This document shows positions 1 to 7,559 of a DNA stretch of 64,000 nt, piece after piece. Origin of the DNA: Rothia dentocariosa ATCC 17931 (GTDB lineage Bacteria > Actinomycetota > Actinomycetes > Actinomycetales > Micrococcaceae). How positions within the stretch are numbered: the first letter of the stretch is position 1; every line of letters starts with the position of its first letter. The stretch lies in assembly GCF_000164695.2 (NCBI RefSeq), contig NC_014643.1, positions 2,170,001-2,234,000 on the forward strand, written 5' to 3'. The notes under the pieces are model-generated. The model ran no database searches and had not been told where the DNA came from. It worked only from the letters and a program-made list of their open reading frames with translations. The position numbers were made by a program, and so were the translations under genes.

Positions 1-112
1 TACTAAGCGCTGTTTTTGCGTGAGCGTTACGTTCTTGCGCGGCCTGATACTGCGCAAAGTAGCTCGGGCGGTCGTTCGAGTCGTGAGTGGTTTCTTGGGG
101 GTTTTCAGCCAT
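1..112 (-). CDS. N-terminal end of a probable Ski2-like RNA helicase (HelY type), cut by window edge
   Basis: Only the first 37 codons are inside the window, read on the minus strand from an ATG at 112. The peptide begins MAENPQETTHDS and continues SYFAQYQAAQERNAHA, a charged alanine-rich N-terminus with no motif of its own. The identification is by position: in actinobacteria a large DEAD/DEAH Ski2-like helicase (HelY) commonly follows tatA-tatC, and such proteins start with a short segment of this kind before the Q motif. A terminator-like hairpin separates it from tatC, so it probably has its own promoter. The helicase motifs are outside the window, so the function is inferred, not seen. 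Confidence 0.5.
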   Translation of the reverse strand, partial: MAENPQETTHDSNDRPSYFAQYQAAQERNAHAKTALS

Positions 113-133
113 AGTTCTAGTGTACCTGCGCCT

Positions 134-166
134 AAAAATCCTCCGTCTTGAGTAAGACGGAGGATT
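134..166 (-). terminator. Intrinsic terminator after tatC
   Basis: A perfect 13-bp inverted repeat (137-149 and 154-166) with a 4-nt loop sits just downstream of the tatC stop codon. On the minus strand it is followed by a short U run (GATTTTTAGG). It separates tatC from the helicase gene. Confidence 0.85.
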
Positions 167-174
167 CTGGAGTT

Positions 175-1059
175 TTACTTTTGGGAGGGTTCCTCTTCAA
201 GCTGTCCTAGCTTTTCAAGGTCTTCAGCGCTGGTGGCCGTCTTGAGCTCGGTCTCTGTAAGACCCTTTGCTAGTTTAGCTTCGCGGCGGTCACGCCGTTT
301 ATCGTTGAGCAAGCATATTGCTATGGCGAGGAAGAAGAAAGTTAGGAGCGGAATCATCAGGTAGAACATCATCATGATATCCGTCCCGGGGGCTGTCATA
401 GCTGCGATAAGCGCTACAAGAACCACGATCCAGCGCCAAGATTTGAGGATAGTTTTACCCCGAATAACCCCCAGCATGTTCAATCCCACGAGGATGACGG
501 GGATAATAAATGCTAGTGAGAAGAAGAAAATAAACTTAACGATGAAGGAAATATAGGTTGGAGCGTCAATGACGTTCGAGCCGCCGGGCGGGGTGAACAT
601 TGTGAGTGCACGAACAACGCCGGGCAGACTATACCAAGATATGAAGACACCGCAGGCAAAAGCAAAGATTGAGCCGCTGAGGAAACCAAAGAGGTATTTT
701 TTCTCTTTGGTATGCAGCGCCGGAAGTAAGAAGCGCAGTCCTTGATAGAGCCAAACGGGTGCAGCAAGTCCAAGACCGATGTACGTACCCACGCGAATGA
801 GCTGGTCAAAGGGTGAAGAAATTGAGCCGTAGTTTAAGGTTGCAAAGCGGTTATCTGCTGCGTTGATTTGCTTAAGAGGTTCAGAGATTGCATCAATAAA
901 GGGCTGGTACAAGAAAATAACGGAAAGTACGGCGGCGATAGCAGTTGCAATAGCCGCTTTGATGAAGCGGTCACGAAACTCACGCAGATGTTCCTTCAGC
1001 TCCATACGGGCTTCAGGATTTAGTTTGCGGTTGCGTACATCCTGATCCGGTTTTGCCAT
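175..1059 (-). CDS. tatC: Sec-independent protein translocase TatC
   Basis: TatC is the multispanning core of the twin-arginine translocase. It binds the RR signal peptide and recruits TatA to export folded proteins. The 294-residue product has the usual six hydrophobic segments (about residues 33-53, 85-110, 120-145, 170-195, 205-222 and 228-250). It also has the N-terminal EHLREFRDR segment, close to the family's conserved HLxELRxR signal-peptide contact region. A charged C-terminal tail rich in K, E and T follows the last helix. The start is ATG at 1059 behind a GAGGAAAA ribosome-binding site. It lies about 130 bases after tatA in the same direction, as is usual in actinobacteria. No tatB is in the window; where present in this phylum it is normally encoded elsewhere. 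Confidence 0.97.
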   Translation of the reverse strand: MAKPDQDVRNRKLNPEARMELKEHLREFRDRFIKAAIATAIAAVLSVIFLYQPFIDAISEPLKQINAADNRFATLNYGSISSPFDQLIRVGTYIGLGLAAPVWLYQGLRFLLPALHTKEKKYLFGFLSGSIFAFACGVFISWYSLPGVVRALTMFTPPGGSNVIDAPTYISFIVKFIFFFSLAFIIPVILVGLNMLGVIRGKTILKSWRWIVVLVALIAAMTAPGTDIMMMFYLMIPLLTFFFLAIAICLLNDKRRDRREAKLAKGLTETELKTATSAEDLEKLGQLEEEPSQK

Positions 1060-1137
1060 CGTTTTCCTCGTTTTATTCTAAGCTCCGCCTCATACCTGTT
1101 ATTCAAAAATTATCGATATGGGTAGATAAACTACTGG

Positions 1138-1175
1138 ACAACCCGTGCCACCAGAGAGGTGGTTGCACGGGTTGT
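1138..1175 (-). terminator. Hairpin between tatA and tatC
   Basis: An 11-bp inverted repeat (1138-1148 with 1165-1175) plus an inner CACC/GGTG pairing lies between the tatA stop and the tatC start. No clear U run follows on the minus strand. It may be a partial terminator or an mRNA-stabilising hairpin that lets tatA be made in excess over tatC. Confidence 0.5.
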
Positions 1176-1191
1176 GTTGTTGTACTGAAAA

Positions 1192-1428
1192 TTAGTTTTC
1201 AGACTTTTCGGACTTAGCTTTGTTGTCGACAACCTCAGCGGTGACAACATCGTCCTTATCGTCTTCCTTCTTACTATCGCTCTTCATACCCTCGACTTCG
1301 GACTTGAAGATACGCATCGACTGACCAAGACTACGTGCCATACCTGGGAGCTTGGGAGCACCGAAGAGCAGAACGATGAGGAGGATGACTACGATAATAG
1401 TTGCCGGGTGACTGAACAACTGACCCAT
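1192..1428 (-). CDS. tatA: Sec-independent protein translocase TatA
   Basis: TatA is the small pore-forming component of the twin-arginine export system. The 78-residue protein has one N-terminal membrane helix (about residues 8-24), then a [14 protein letters not shown] hinge and amphipathic helix. A highly charged tail rich in K, D and E follows. This is the standard TatA/TatE layout, with the conserved FG...KLP hinge present as FGAPKLP. It starts at ATG 1428 with a GAAAGG Shine-Dalgarno about 10 nt upstream. It is followed by tatC and preceded by a small membrane protein and the pafBC regulator, a gene order common in Micrococcaceae. Confidence 0.96.
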   Translation of the reverse strand: MGQLFSHPATIIVVILLIVLLFGAPKLPGMARSLGQSMRIFKSEVEGMKSDSKKEDDKDDVVTAEVVDNKAKSEKSEN

Positions 1429-1449
1429 AAGGTATGAACCTTTCTGTGC

Positions 1450-1788
1450 TTAGAGCAGGTCTCCGATATTTTGAGGTTGGCCGAGTCGATCTCGTCGGGA
1501 GACCCGTCGCTTGATTCGCTCAGACCTGCGTGTCTGTTTTCCTTGTTCGTATTCATTGTACGCCGTGGTTACCGGGGTAAAAATCCCTAGGCTTTGCTCG
1601 TCAGGCAATTTTCGGCGGGTATTCGCTTGCGCTTCATCGAAACGAGTTTCGACGGATTCCATCCATGTTGCTACAAGATCGAGTAGCATGAAGCCCCTTG
1701 TGAGTGCACGATATACGAACCACGCTAAAAACGCTAGAGAACCTATCGTTAAGGTGCCCCATAGTAATACCCAAAACCACCACGGCAT
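1450..1788 (-). CDS. Small single-span membrane protein of unknown function
   Basis: I do not recognise a named family for this 112-residue protein. It starts MPWWFWVLLWGTL and has one strong membrane helix (about residues 4-28). The rest is a cytoplasmic, basic, possibly helical tail containing RRSERIKRRVSRRD and ending NIGDLL. It sits 21 bases upstream of tatA and in the same direction, so it is probably cotranscribed with the Tat genes. No Shine-Dalgarno precedes its ATG; a perfect TATAAT lies 7 nt upstream instead, suggesting a leaderless message. The position hints at a link to membrane or Tat function but gives no proof. Confidence 0.75.
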   Translation of the reverse strand: MPWWFWVLLWGTLTIGSLAFLAWFVYRALTRGFMLLDLVATWMESVETRFDEAQANTRRKLPDEQSLGIFTPVTTAYNEYEQGKQTRRSERIKRRVSRRDRLGQPQNIGDLL

Positions 1789-1795
1789 AGGAATT

Positions 1796-1801
1796 ATTAT
1801 A
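1796..1801 (-). promoter_or_regulatory. Consensus -10 box for a leaderless transcript (small membrane protein-tatA-tatC)
   Basis: The minus strand reads TATAAT followed by exactly 7 nt and the ATG at 1788. This is the spacing expected if transcription starts on the A of the start codon. There is no good -35 hexamer and no Shine-Dalgarno. Confidence 0.5.
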
Positions 1802-1851
1802 CAAGGTTGTTATTCTACTTATAGATGTCTGGGCGTGTCTTTCGCAGATAT

Positions 1852-3948
1852 CTACGCTAGAAGCGACATCAGACGATCTATAAGTAGAGACCGTACAGGT
1901 TCTGGCTCAAGAATCTCTAGAGCACCTCCATACGCTACAACGAAATGCAATATTTGCTCAAGGCCTGCCTCGCTTTCACCAGGATAGTAGTGCAGCTCAT
2001 GGTAAATCAAGGGCGTTTCAGGTTTAGAAGGCTGGGATCGTGAAACGTGAGTACTCCGCCGTTTCAAAGTACGGATAGTATTCTCTCGCCGCTCTGTTCT
2101 GAGACTTTCAACGTGGATTTTGACTCGAACATAAGGGTGTTCTGTATTTGTCTGTTGCTGCCGAGACCAAAGATGCGGGGTGTTGGGAATCTTAGCGGCG
2201 ACGGCCTGATGGCTTTTACCGCCAAGCCGCGCATTTCTAATACGGTCAAGAGCAAAATTTCGCCAGGCATTAGAATCGGCAGCTTCACGCCACAGCCCAT
2301 GCAGATAAAAACGATTATTTTCAAAGATCAGTGAGCAAGTATCAACGGTGCGCTGCACCCCTGCATAGTCAAAAATAAGGGTTCGTTTCTGAGAGACTGC
2401 CCGATGTATTAAAGGAATAAGATGGTGTTCAGGAGCGAAAATTAGGCTTCCGCGCAAGCGCTCAGCATCCTTTGGGTAGCTCACCAACAGCAGCTCACGA
2501 ATTTTGGAAACGCGTGCATCGTCTGGGTAGAGAACCTCAGCAGCCGACACTGAAAAGAAAAGCATGGCACGCTCTAAAGCTGACAGAGGAACGCCCTGAT
2601 AAATCGGATCGTCACATGAATAGGTTAGCTCGGCATATAGTTCACGACCCTGACGAAGCGGAAAGACTATAGGGACTGCAAGATCCAACTCTGCAGCTCC
2701 GTAATCCTCGCAGACATTGGTAAAATCACTGACAAGGTTACTTTTAGGTTTGCCGTTATCCACTTGCAGAAGTGAAGCTGCAGGTTTAAAAGGAGCGCCC
2801 CCTTCAAACCAAGCCGCATCATCTTGGCTTAGACGATGTAGTACCAAGAGCATGTCAATCAAACGGTCTGTATCATCGTCACGTTTGCGGCGAGAATTCT
2901 TACGCCATGCTTCGGGCAAATCAGCCCTGCGCTGATGGGTAGAAAGCAAACGTTCCACCAGGTTGTGCTGAGCTCGATATGCCTCCTGGGCCCGTTGAAG
3001 GTCTTTGCTCGAAAAATCTGCGGACGATTTTGGGACCGTTATTTTCAATCCGCGTGCGGTGGCTTTCACCGCAGTTTCTCGAACACCATATGAGTCAAGA
3101 AGCAGCTGCTCATGTGAATCTAAAGATAAGGCGGGCACAGTACGGGCATAGCCCTGAAGGTTTTCAGAAAGCATGGTTTGAAAATCAAATGTTTCACCAG
3201 GCCGAACAAAATTCTCTTGCTGCTGTTGACTACCGTTGATGCGCATACTCTGAATGCGCTCAAAACGGTGAATATACGCACGATTCGGTTCTTCCTTCGG
3301 AGCCTCAGAACCCTCGCGAGAGGGATAGTGCGCCGCAAAATACCAATTGCCGTAACGGTACCCTATCCCCCACACGGACAGATTCTCGCTATGGCGAGTA
3401 TTGAGGTCCCCATAGTCCATGTCAATGGTTTTATGCTCGCTAAAGGCACTAAAAATCTCTTCTAGATGGGAATCATCACTCAGACGTATACGCTGGAGCG
3501 GTTCCTCTAGCTCCTCTAAACGTGTAGAAGCTGATAGCGTGGGAACGCTAAGAATGATCTTACGCATCATACGATGTGCAGAGCTTTCAAGCTCGGTACC
3601 TTCCCAGGCACGGCACAGGCTCATGAGAAATTGTGCGTCCTCTAGCTTAAGTTCCCAATCAAGAAGCGGATTAGGGACCGGAGTGTACACATAGTAGCTT
3701 TTGCCATCACGTTCAACATGCTTAAACGTGATACCAGCATCACGCAAACAGTCCTTTGCACGCTCAAACTTTTTAGCGATGGTCTCAGCTTTTCGTTTAT
3801 TCCCCGAGCCAAAGATGGTGTATTCGTCTAAACCGTATACTTCTAAAAACTCTGCGCGAGAAATACCGCGCCGCGAGCTATTGCATAGCCGATGATAAAT
3901 CCTGATCAACGATGAACTAGACGAAACATCTCGCGCTTTTGTTACCAT
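1852..3948 (-). CDS. pafBC: Fused PafBC: DNA-damage-response transcriptional activator with two WYL modules
   Basis: The 698-residue product is PafB and PafC fused into one chain. In mycobacteria these are separate proteins that form a heterodimer activating the LexA-independent DNA-damage regulon; fused forms are known from Arthrobacter-like bacteria. Each half has a winged-helix region followed by a WYL domain. The first half has an N-terminal HTH (about 12-90) and a WYL core with GNWYFAAHYPSR near 200. The second half has an HTH near 355-450 and a second WYL core with NNRFYLHGLWR. A C-terminal WCX-like extension follows. The ATG at 3948 lacks a Shine-Dalgarno, but TATGAT lies 6 nt upstream, suggesting a leaderless message. 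Despite the name (proteasome accessory factors), known PafBC controls recA-type promoters, not pupylation. It lies downstream of pafA and two FKBP genes. Confidence 0.9.
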   Translation of the reverse strand: MVTKARDVSSSSSLIRIYHRLCNSSRRGISRAEFLEVYGLDEYTIFGSGNKRKAETIAKKFERAKDCLRDAGITFKHVERDGKSYYVYTPVPNPLLDWELKLEDAQFLMSLCRAWEGTELESSAHRMMRKIILSVPTLSASTRLEELEEPLQRIRLSDDSHLEEIFSAFSEHKTIDMDYGDLNTRHSENLSVWGIGYRYGNWYFAAHYPSREGSEAPKEEPNRAYIHRFERIQSMRINGSQQQQENFVRPGETFDFQTMLSENLQGYARTVPALSLDSHEQLLLDSYGVRETAVKATARGLKITVPKSSADFSSKDLQRAQEAYRAQHNLVERLLSTHQRRADLPEAWRKNSRRKRDDDTDRLIDMLLVLHRLSQDDAAWFEGGAPFKPAASLLQVDNGKPKSNLVSDFTNVCEDYGAAELDLAVPIVFPLRQGRELYAELTYSCDDPIYQGVPLSALERAMLFFSVSAAEVLYPDDARVSKIRELLLVSYPKDAERLRGSLIFAPEHHLIPLIHRAVSQKRTLIFDYAGVQRTVDTCSLIFENNRFYLHGLWREAADSNAWRNFALDRIRNARLGGKSHQAVAAKIPNTPHLWSRQQQTNTEHPYVRVKIHVESLRTERRENTIRTLKRRSTHVSRSQPSKPETPLIYHELHYYPGESEAGLEQILHFVVAYGGALEILEPEPVRSLLIDRLMSLLA

Positions 3949-3954
3949 ATAACC

Positions 3955-3960
3955 ATCATA
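3955..3960 (-). promoter_or_regulatory. -10 box for a leaderless pafBC transcript
   Basis: The minus strand has TATGAT, six nucleotides, then the pafBC ATG (3948-3946). The spacing fits transcription initiating at the start codon. The -35 region is not convincing. Confidence 0.45.
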
Positions 3961-3989
3961 CGGGGATATATAAAACCTTAAACAACTCA

Positions 3990-4031
3990 GGGGCTGCTGT
4001 ATTCGTACCCGTAAATTACGGCAGCAGCCCC
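3990..4031 (-). terminator. Hairpin terminator after the small FKBP gene
   Basis: GGGGCTGCTG (3990-3999) pairs with CAGCAGCCCC (4022-4031), with the loop between. On the minus strand it is followed by TGAGTTGTTTAA, a mixed U-rich tail. It lies between the FKBP stop and the pafBC promoter. Confidence 0.6.
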
Positions 4032-4046
4032 GAAGTTTTAGATTTT

Positions 4047-4442
4047 CTAGCTAACGTCTACCAAATCCACTACAAAGATCAGGGATTCACCAGGTTTAAT
4101 GACCGATCCTGCGCCGCGGTCACCGTAGGCCATGCTTGCAGGAATTTCGAGGCGACGCCGACCGCCAACCTTCATGCCTAACAGCCCTTCATCCCAACCG
4201 CGGATAACCTGCCCCACGCCAACCTGGAACGGAAGCGGCTCGCCGCGGTTCCATGAAGCATCGAATTCCTCACCAGTGGAAAAAGCAACACCTACATAGT
4301 GTGCCAAGACACGAGAACCGGGAACAACCTCAGCCCCCTTACCTTCGATAAGATCTTGGATAACAAGTTCGGTCGGGGCGTCGCCCTCGGGAAAATCAAT
4401 TTCCGGCTTTTCTCGATCAAGCTTACGCTGGCCAAAAGACAT
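4047..4442 (-). CDS. Cytoplasmic FKBP-type peptidyl-prolyl cis-trans isomerase
   Basis: This single-domain FKBP has 131 residues and no signal peptide, so it should act in the cytoplasm on prolyl bonds during folding. The FKBP domain covers about residues 22-131, with the family landmarks YVGVAFSTGEEFDAS, GQVIRGWDEGLLGMKVGGRRRLEIP and MAYGDRG. The final strand is LIFVVDLVDV. The start at 4442 follows an AAAGGAAA ribosome-binding site. It lies directly downstream of a two-domain FKBP lipoprotein, giving a cytoplasmic and an exported isomerase side by side. Such pairs between pafA and pafBC occur in related actinobacteria. Confidence 0.93.
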   Translation of the reverse strand: MSFGQRKLDREKPEIDFPEGDAPTELVIQDLIEGKGAEVVPGSRVLAHYVGVAFSTGEEFDASWNRGEPLPFQVGVGQVIRGWDEGLLGMKVGGRRRLEIPASMAYGDRGAGSVIKPGESLIFVVDLVDVS

Positions 4443-4515
4443 AATATGTTTCCTTTACTCTCAAGTGCCCTACCGAAGATGGGTACAGCGCTTATCGGCA
4501 GAGCTCGAATAGAAT

Positions 4516-5637
4516 TTACTGTTTGGTGGGATCAGCCGTAGGCGCCAAGCTAGACGGGATAGCTGTGGGGGAAGCTGAAGAAGACTCCTTAGCCTGCTGA
4601 GAAGGCTGCGCTGAAGCGTGGGCTGGGCTCATGGGAACAGTCGCTAAAATATCGACAACAAATACTAGGGTTCCCTTGGGTCCACCATTCTGTCCCTCTT
4701 CCCCATAGGCAAGTTCAGCAGGAACAACAAGCTCAACTCGAGAACCTACTTTCTTACCCTTTAAGCCCTGTTTCCAACCCTTAATAACTCCGTTAAGCTG
4801 GAAATTTGCGACCTGTTTATCGTAGTTCCCATCAAAGACCTTACCATCAGACCACTGAGCGCCAATATAACGCACATATACTGCATCGTTCTCATTGACT
4901 TCGGCACCGGTACCAGTAATCAAATCTTGAGCAACAAGCTCATGCGGAGCCTCTCCCCTATCATCTGCGAACTTCAGCTCTGCCTTACCCGTAGTCTCAT
5001 TCAGAGAGAAGGCAGGAAGCTTCGGATTGGGAGCTTGCTCAGTACCCTGAGCATATTTAGGAAGATCCTTTTCTGTGGGAAGCTTCCGAGCTACGGTATA
5101 AACCTCAAGATTGGTTGGTGAACCAGCTTCGACAGTTGGTCGTACTGAGGAAGCAGACTGCTGTTGCTGCTGCTCGTGGGACACGTTCGTACTATATACA
5201 AAAGAACCACCAACCTTCATCTTCTTCATAACTTCGTAAATAGTGGGTTCTATCGTTTTTAATCGACCAACTTGAATGGGTATAGATTGCTCATTTTCGT
5301 TATAAGAACTGCCTACCAACGAACCATTTTCACCATTAAAAATTGAAGCATTGACGAGAACAGTATCGCTATCCTGAAGGGAGTCACCTGTACCTTCATC
5401 CAGTACCCTGGCAACCTCCCGATCTGTAGAAAAAGGTGTAGAAAAAGATACAGCGGGAACCTGAGTTCCGCCCCTAAGATCTACCTGTACTTTGTCAAGT
5501 GCTTCTGAGCTACTCACAGTGTTTTCACTAGTAGAAGCGGACGGCGAAGATTCGTTTTGACCCGAGTCACCAGCGCCGCAAGCGCTTAGCAACATCGAAA
5601 GAGTGAGTACTGAAGCAGCCAAGGCTTTTTTCGACAC
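4516..5637 (-). CDS. Exported FKBP-type peptidyl-prolyl isomerase, lipoprotein
   Basis: This 373-residue protein starts at GTG 5637 behind GGAAGGAA. It carries a lipoprotein signal peptide with the lipobox LSAC, cysteine near residue 20, so it should be anchored outside the membrane. A low-complexity Ser/Glu linker follows. The first, degenerate FKBP-like region (about 60-180) has weak motifs and an insert of consecutive glutamines. The second domain (about 230-335) is well conserved, with YIGAQWSDGKVFD, GVIKGWKQGLKGKKVGSRVEL and LAYGEEGQNGG. The tail is Ser/Pro/Ala-rich and probably disordered. It presumably helps fold secreted proteins. The first domain lacks several FKBP active-site residues and may serve as a scaffold or binding domain. 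Confidence 0.9.
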   Translation of the reverse strand: MSKKALAASVLTLSMLLSACGAGDSGQNESSPSASTSENTVSSSEALDKVQVDLRGGTQVPAVSFSTPFSTDREVARVLDEGTGDSLQDSDTVLVNASIFNGENGSLVGSSYNENEQSIPIQVGRLKTIEPTIYEVMKKMKVGGSFVYSTNVSHEQQQQQSASSVRPTVEAGSPTNLEVYTVARKLPTEKDLPKYAQGTEQAPNPKLPAFSLNETTGKAELKFADDRGEAPHELVAQDLITGTGAEVNENDAVYVRYIGAQWSDGKVFDGNYDKQVANFQLNGVIKGWKQGLKGKKVGSRVELVVPAELAYGEEGQNGGPKGTLVFVVDILATVPMSPAHASAQPSQQAKESSSASPTAIPSSLAPTADPTKQ

Positions 5638-5841
5638 AAAGGTTCCTTCCCTAGGTTTTCTTTATTTCGGAGTTAAACGTTTAAGATACACCGAAATTAT
5701 GTGATGCTCTATAACTTAATATTAAACGGGCGAAAACCCGACAAATACAACGGTGTAGAGCAAATCAATAAGAACATAAAACATACGTAAAGTATCAAAC
5801 CCTAGAATAAAAAGCTAGTTGTAGAACCATATTGTGGAACA
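5638..5841 (-). promoter_or_regulatory. AT-rich intergenic region between pafA and the FKBP lipoprotein
   Basis: This 204-base AT-rich gap holds no open frame I can support. A short CGGG/CCCG hairpin, with plus-strand sequence CGGGCGAAAACCCG, lies near 5728-5741. On the minus strand a TTTAATATTAAG tail follows it, so it could weakly terminate the pafA transcript. The remaining AT-rich DNA probably carries the promoter of the FKBP genes; I cannot assign -35 and -10 boxes with confidence. Confidence 0.35.
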
Positions 5842-7302
5842 TTACACCAAAGGCGGAACAGACTGAGGAGGGTTCTTATGGCGAAGCATCTCAAGAACCT
5901 TTGTGAGTTCGGAGCTCTCTGTTTGAAAGGGATCTTTAAATACTAGGGTGTGCTGTGGGTATGCATTGAGTTTAAGGTGTACCCAATCTACAGTAGACTG
6001 CTCCCCCGCATTTTTAGCCGCCTCCACAAACTGTGAACGTAGGCGTGCGCGGGTTGCCGGAGGTTCTTGCATCGCGTTCCGTGCGGCATCAGACGGGAGG
6101 ATAGTTGTGATGGCTCCACGCCGGACTAGAGCATGGTAAACCCCGCGGTGGGGGTCAATATCATGGTAAGCAAGATCAAGCTGTTGGATGCGAGCGCTCG
6201 CATAGTCTGTCGGCGCTCCAGCCGTGTTGCTACGGGCGATGTATGCGTCTAGGAGTTTCTTTTTGATAGCCCAGTCGATTTCGGTGTCAATACTGCTGTA
6301 GTCACCGGTTTCGATGGCGTCGAGGGTGCGCTGCCAGAGGTCTAGTGCGTAATCGACGCGATGGTGGTGGGCCCCGTATTGCGTGATGTATTGGCGGGCG
6401 GCGTCGAGGTAGTGCTTTTGAACGCTTAGAGCTGTGTAGCGTTGTCCGTCTGTGGTTTCAAAAGCTGCGGTTCCGGTGAGGTCGTGGCTGATGGTGCGTA
6501 GAGCTTGCGGAACCGATGCGAGTTCTAAGCTGGTAACAGGAAATCGGTCTTCGAGCATGCGTAGCACAAGGTCGGTGCTGATTATTTTGAGCAGTACCGT
6601 GGGTTCCGCCATATTGGAGTCGCCGTTGATGACATGCATACGGCGGTATCGTGAGGCATCGGCGTGGGGTTCATCGCGGGTGTTAATGAGGGGTCGTGTG
6701 CGGGAGGTTGAGGTGCTTGCTGCTTCCCAGATATGGTCTGCTCGCTGTGAGAACGAGTATGAAGGTATGCCTGTAGTGGCTTGTGGATCTGTTGAACCTT
6801 GTAGGGGCCCTCCGTTGGGGTGGGTTTTCCCTGCGCCTACAAGGATTTGGCGGGTGACGAGGAATGGTACGAGTTGTTTAACGAGGGTGGGAAATTCGAG
6901 TTTGCGGCTAATGAGGTAGTTTTCGTGGCTGCCGTATGAATTGCCGGCGGAGTCTACATTGTTTTTGAAAAGGTAGATCGTGCCGTTGAGAGGACGATCG
7001 TGGTGTGTGCTCAATTGCTCTTGGGCTTGTTGCGCTAGTTGAGCGAAGAGGAGCTCGCCCGCGCGTTCTTGGGCGAGGAGTTCGTCGATGGTGGCGCATT
7101 CGGCGGTGGCATATTCAGGGTGTGAACCTACATCGAGGTAGAGCCGTCCACCGTTGGGCAGGAAAACGTTAGTAGAGCGCCATTCATCAAGGACGGGCTT
7201 GAAGAGCGCTGCAGCTGTTTCTTCGACGCTGAGCCGTCCTAGCCCCTGGGGTACGTAGCTAAGTCCGAATTCGCTTTCTATGCCAAATATGCGTTGTTCC
7301 AT
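5842..7302 (-). CDS. pafA: Pup--protein ligase PafA
   Basis: PafA joins the C-terminal glutamate of deamidated Pup to lysines of target proteins, using ATP. The 486-residue protein belongs to the carboxylate-amine/glutamine-synthetase-like fold shared with Dop. It starts at the typical FGIESEFGLSY motif. Further family landmarks are LYLDVGSHPEYAT, LFKNNVDSAGNSYGSHENYL and INTRDEPHADASRYRRMHV, whose acidic, Arg and His residues build the nucleotide and Mg sites. Length matches the family. It lies 48 bases downstream of pup in the same direction, with no proteasome subunit genes between them. Confidence 0.96.
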   Translation of the reverse strand: MEQRIFGIESEFGLSYVPQGLGRLSVEETAAALFKPVLDEWRSTNVFLPNGGRLYLDVGSHPEYATAECATIDELLAQERAGELLFAQLAQQAQEQLSTHHDRPLNGTIYLFKNNVDSAGNSYGSHENYLISRKLEFPTLVKQLVPFLVTRQILVGAGKTHPNGGPLQGSTDPQATTGIPSYSFSQRADHIWEAASTSTSRTRPLINTRDEPHADASRYRRMHVINGDSNMAEPTVLLKIISTDLVLRMLEDRFPVTSLELASVPQALRTISHDLTGTAAFETTDGQRYTALSVQKHYLDAARQYITQYGAHHHRVDYALDLWQRTLDAIETGDYSSIDTEIDWAIKKKLLDAYIARSNTAGAPTDYASARIQQLDLAYHDIDPHRGVYHALVRRGAITTILPSDAARNAMQEPPATRARLRSQFVEAAKNAGEQSTVDWVHLKLNAYPQHTLVFKDPFQTESSELTKVLEMLRHKNPPQSVPPLV

Positions 7303-7350
7303 GGTGTGTTTCTAGTAAGGGGACGAAAGTGCTTTGAGTAAGTCTTTGAG

Positions 7351-7551
7351 TTACTGACCGCCCTTTTGGACGAATCCGGTGACGAATTCTTCGGCGTTTT
7401 CGGCGAGCAGCCCGTCGATTTCGTCGAGGATATCGTCGACTTCGCTTACGTCATGTACAACGGTCGTGTCTTGTTGGGTGAGGGATTCCTCCTGTTCAGT
7501 GAGTTCTTCGTGGTACTGGGGCTTTGAAGCGTGGATGCGTTCACGTGACAT
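7351..7551 (-). CDS. pup: Prokaryotic ubiquitin-like protein Pup
   Basis: Pup is the small disordered tag attached to lysines of target proteins. The 66-residue product has a polar, disordered N-terminal half. The conserved C-terminal half holds the ARC-binding helix (DILDEIDGLLAENAEEFV) and ends FVQKGGQ. The final Gln means it must be deamidated to Glu by Dop before ligation. The start is ATG 7551 after a strong GGAGAAAA site. It lies 8 bases after dop and is followed by pafA. In mycobacteria prcB and prcA follow pup, but here they are absent. Confidence 0.96.
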   Translation of the reverse strand: MSRERIHASKPQYHEELTEQEESLTQQDTTVVHDVSEVDDILDEIDGLLAENAEEFVTGFVQKGGQ

Positions 7552-7559
7552 GTTTTCTC

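Noticed and set aside
7303..7350. Hidden proteasome genes between pup and pafA
   Set aside because: The gap is only 48 bases, so prcB and prcA cannot be there.
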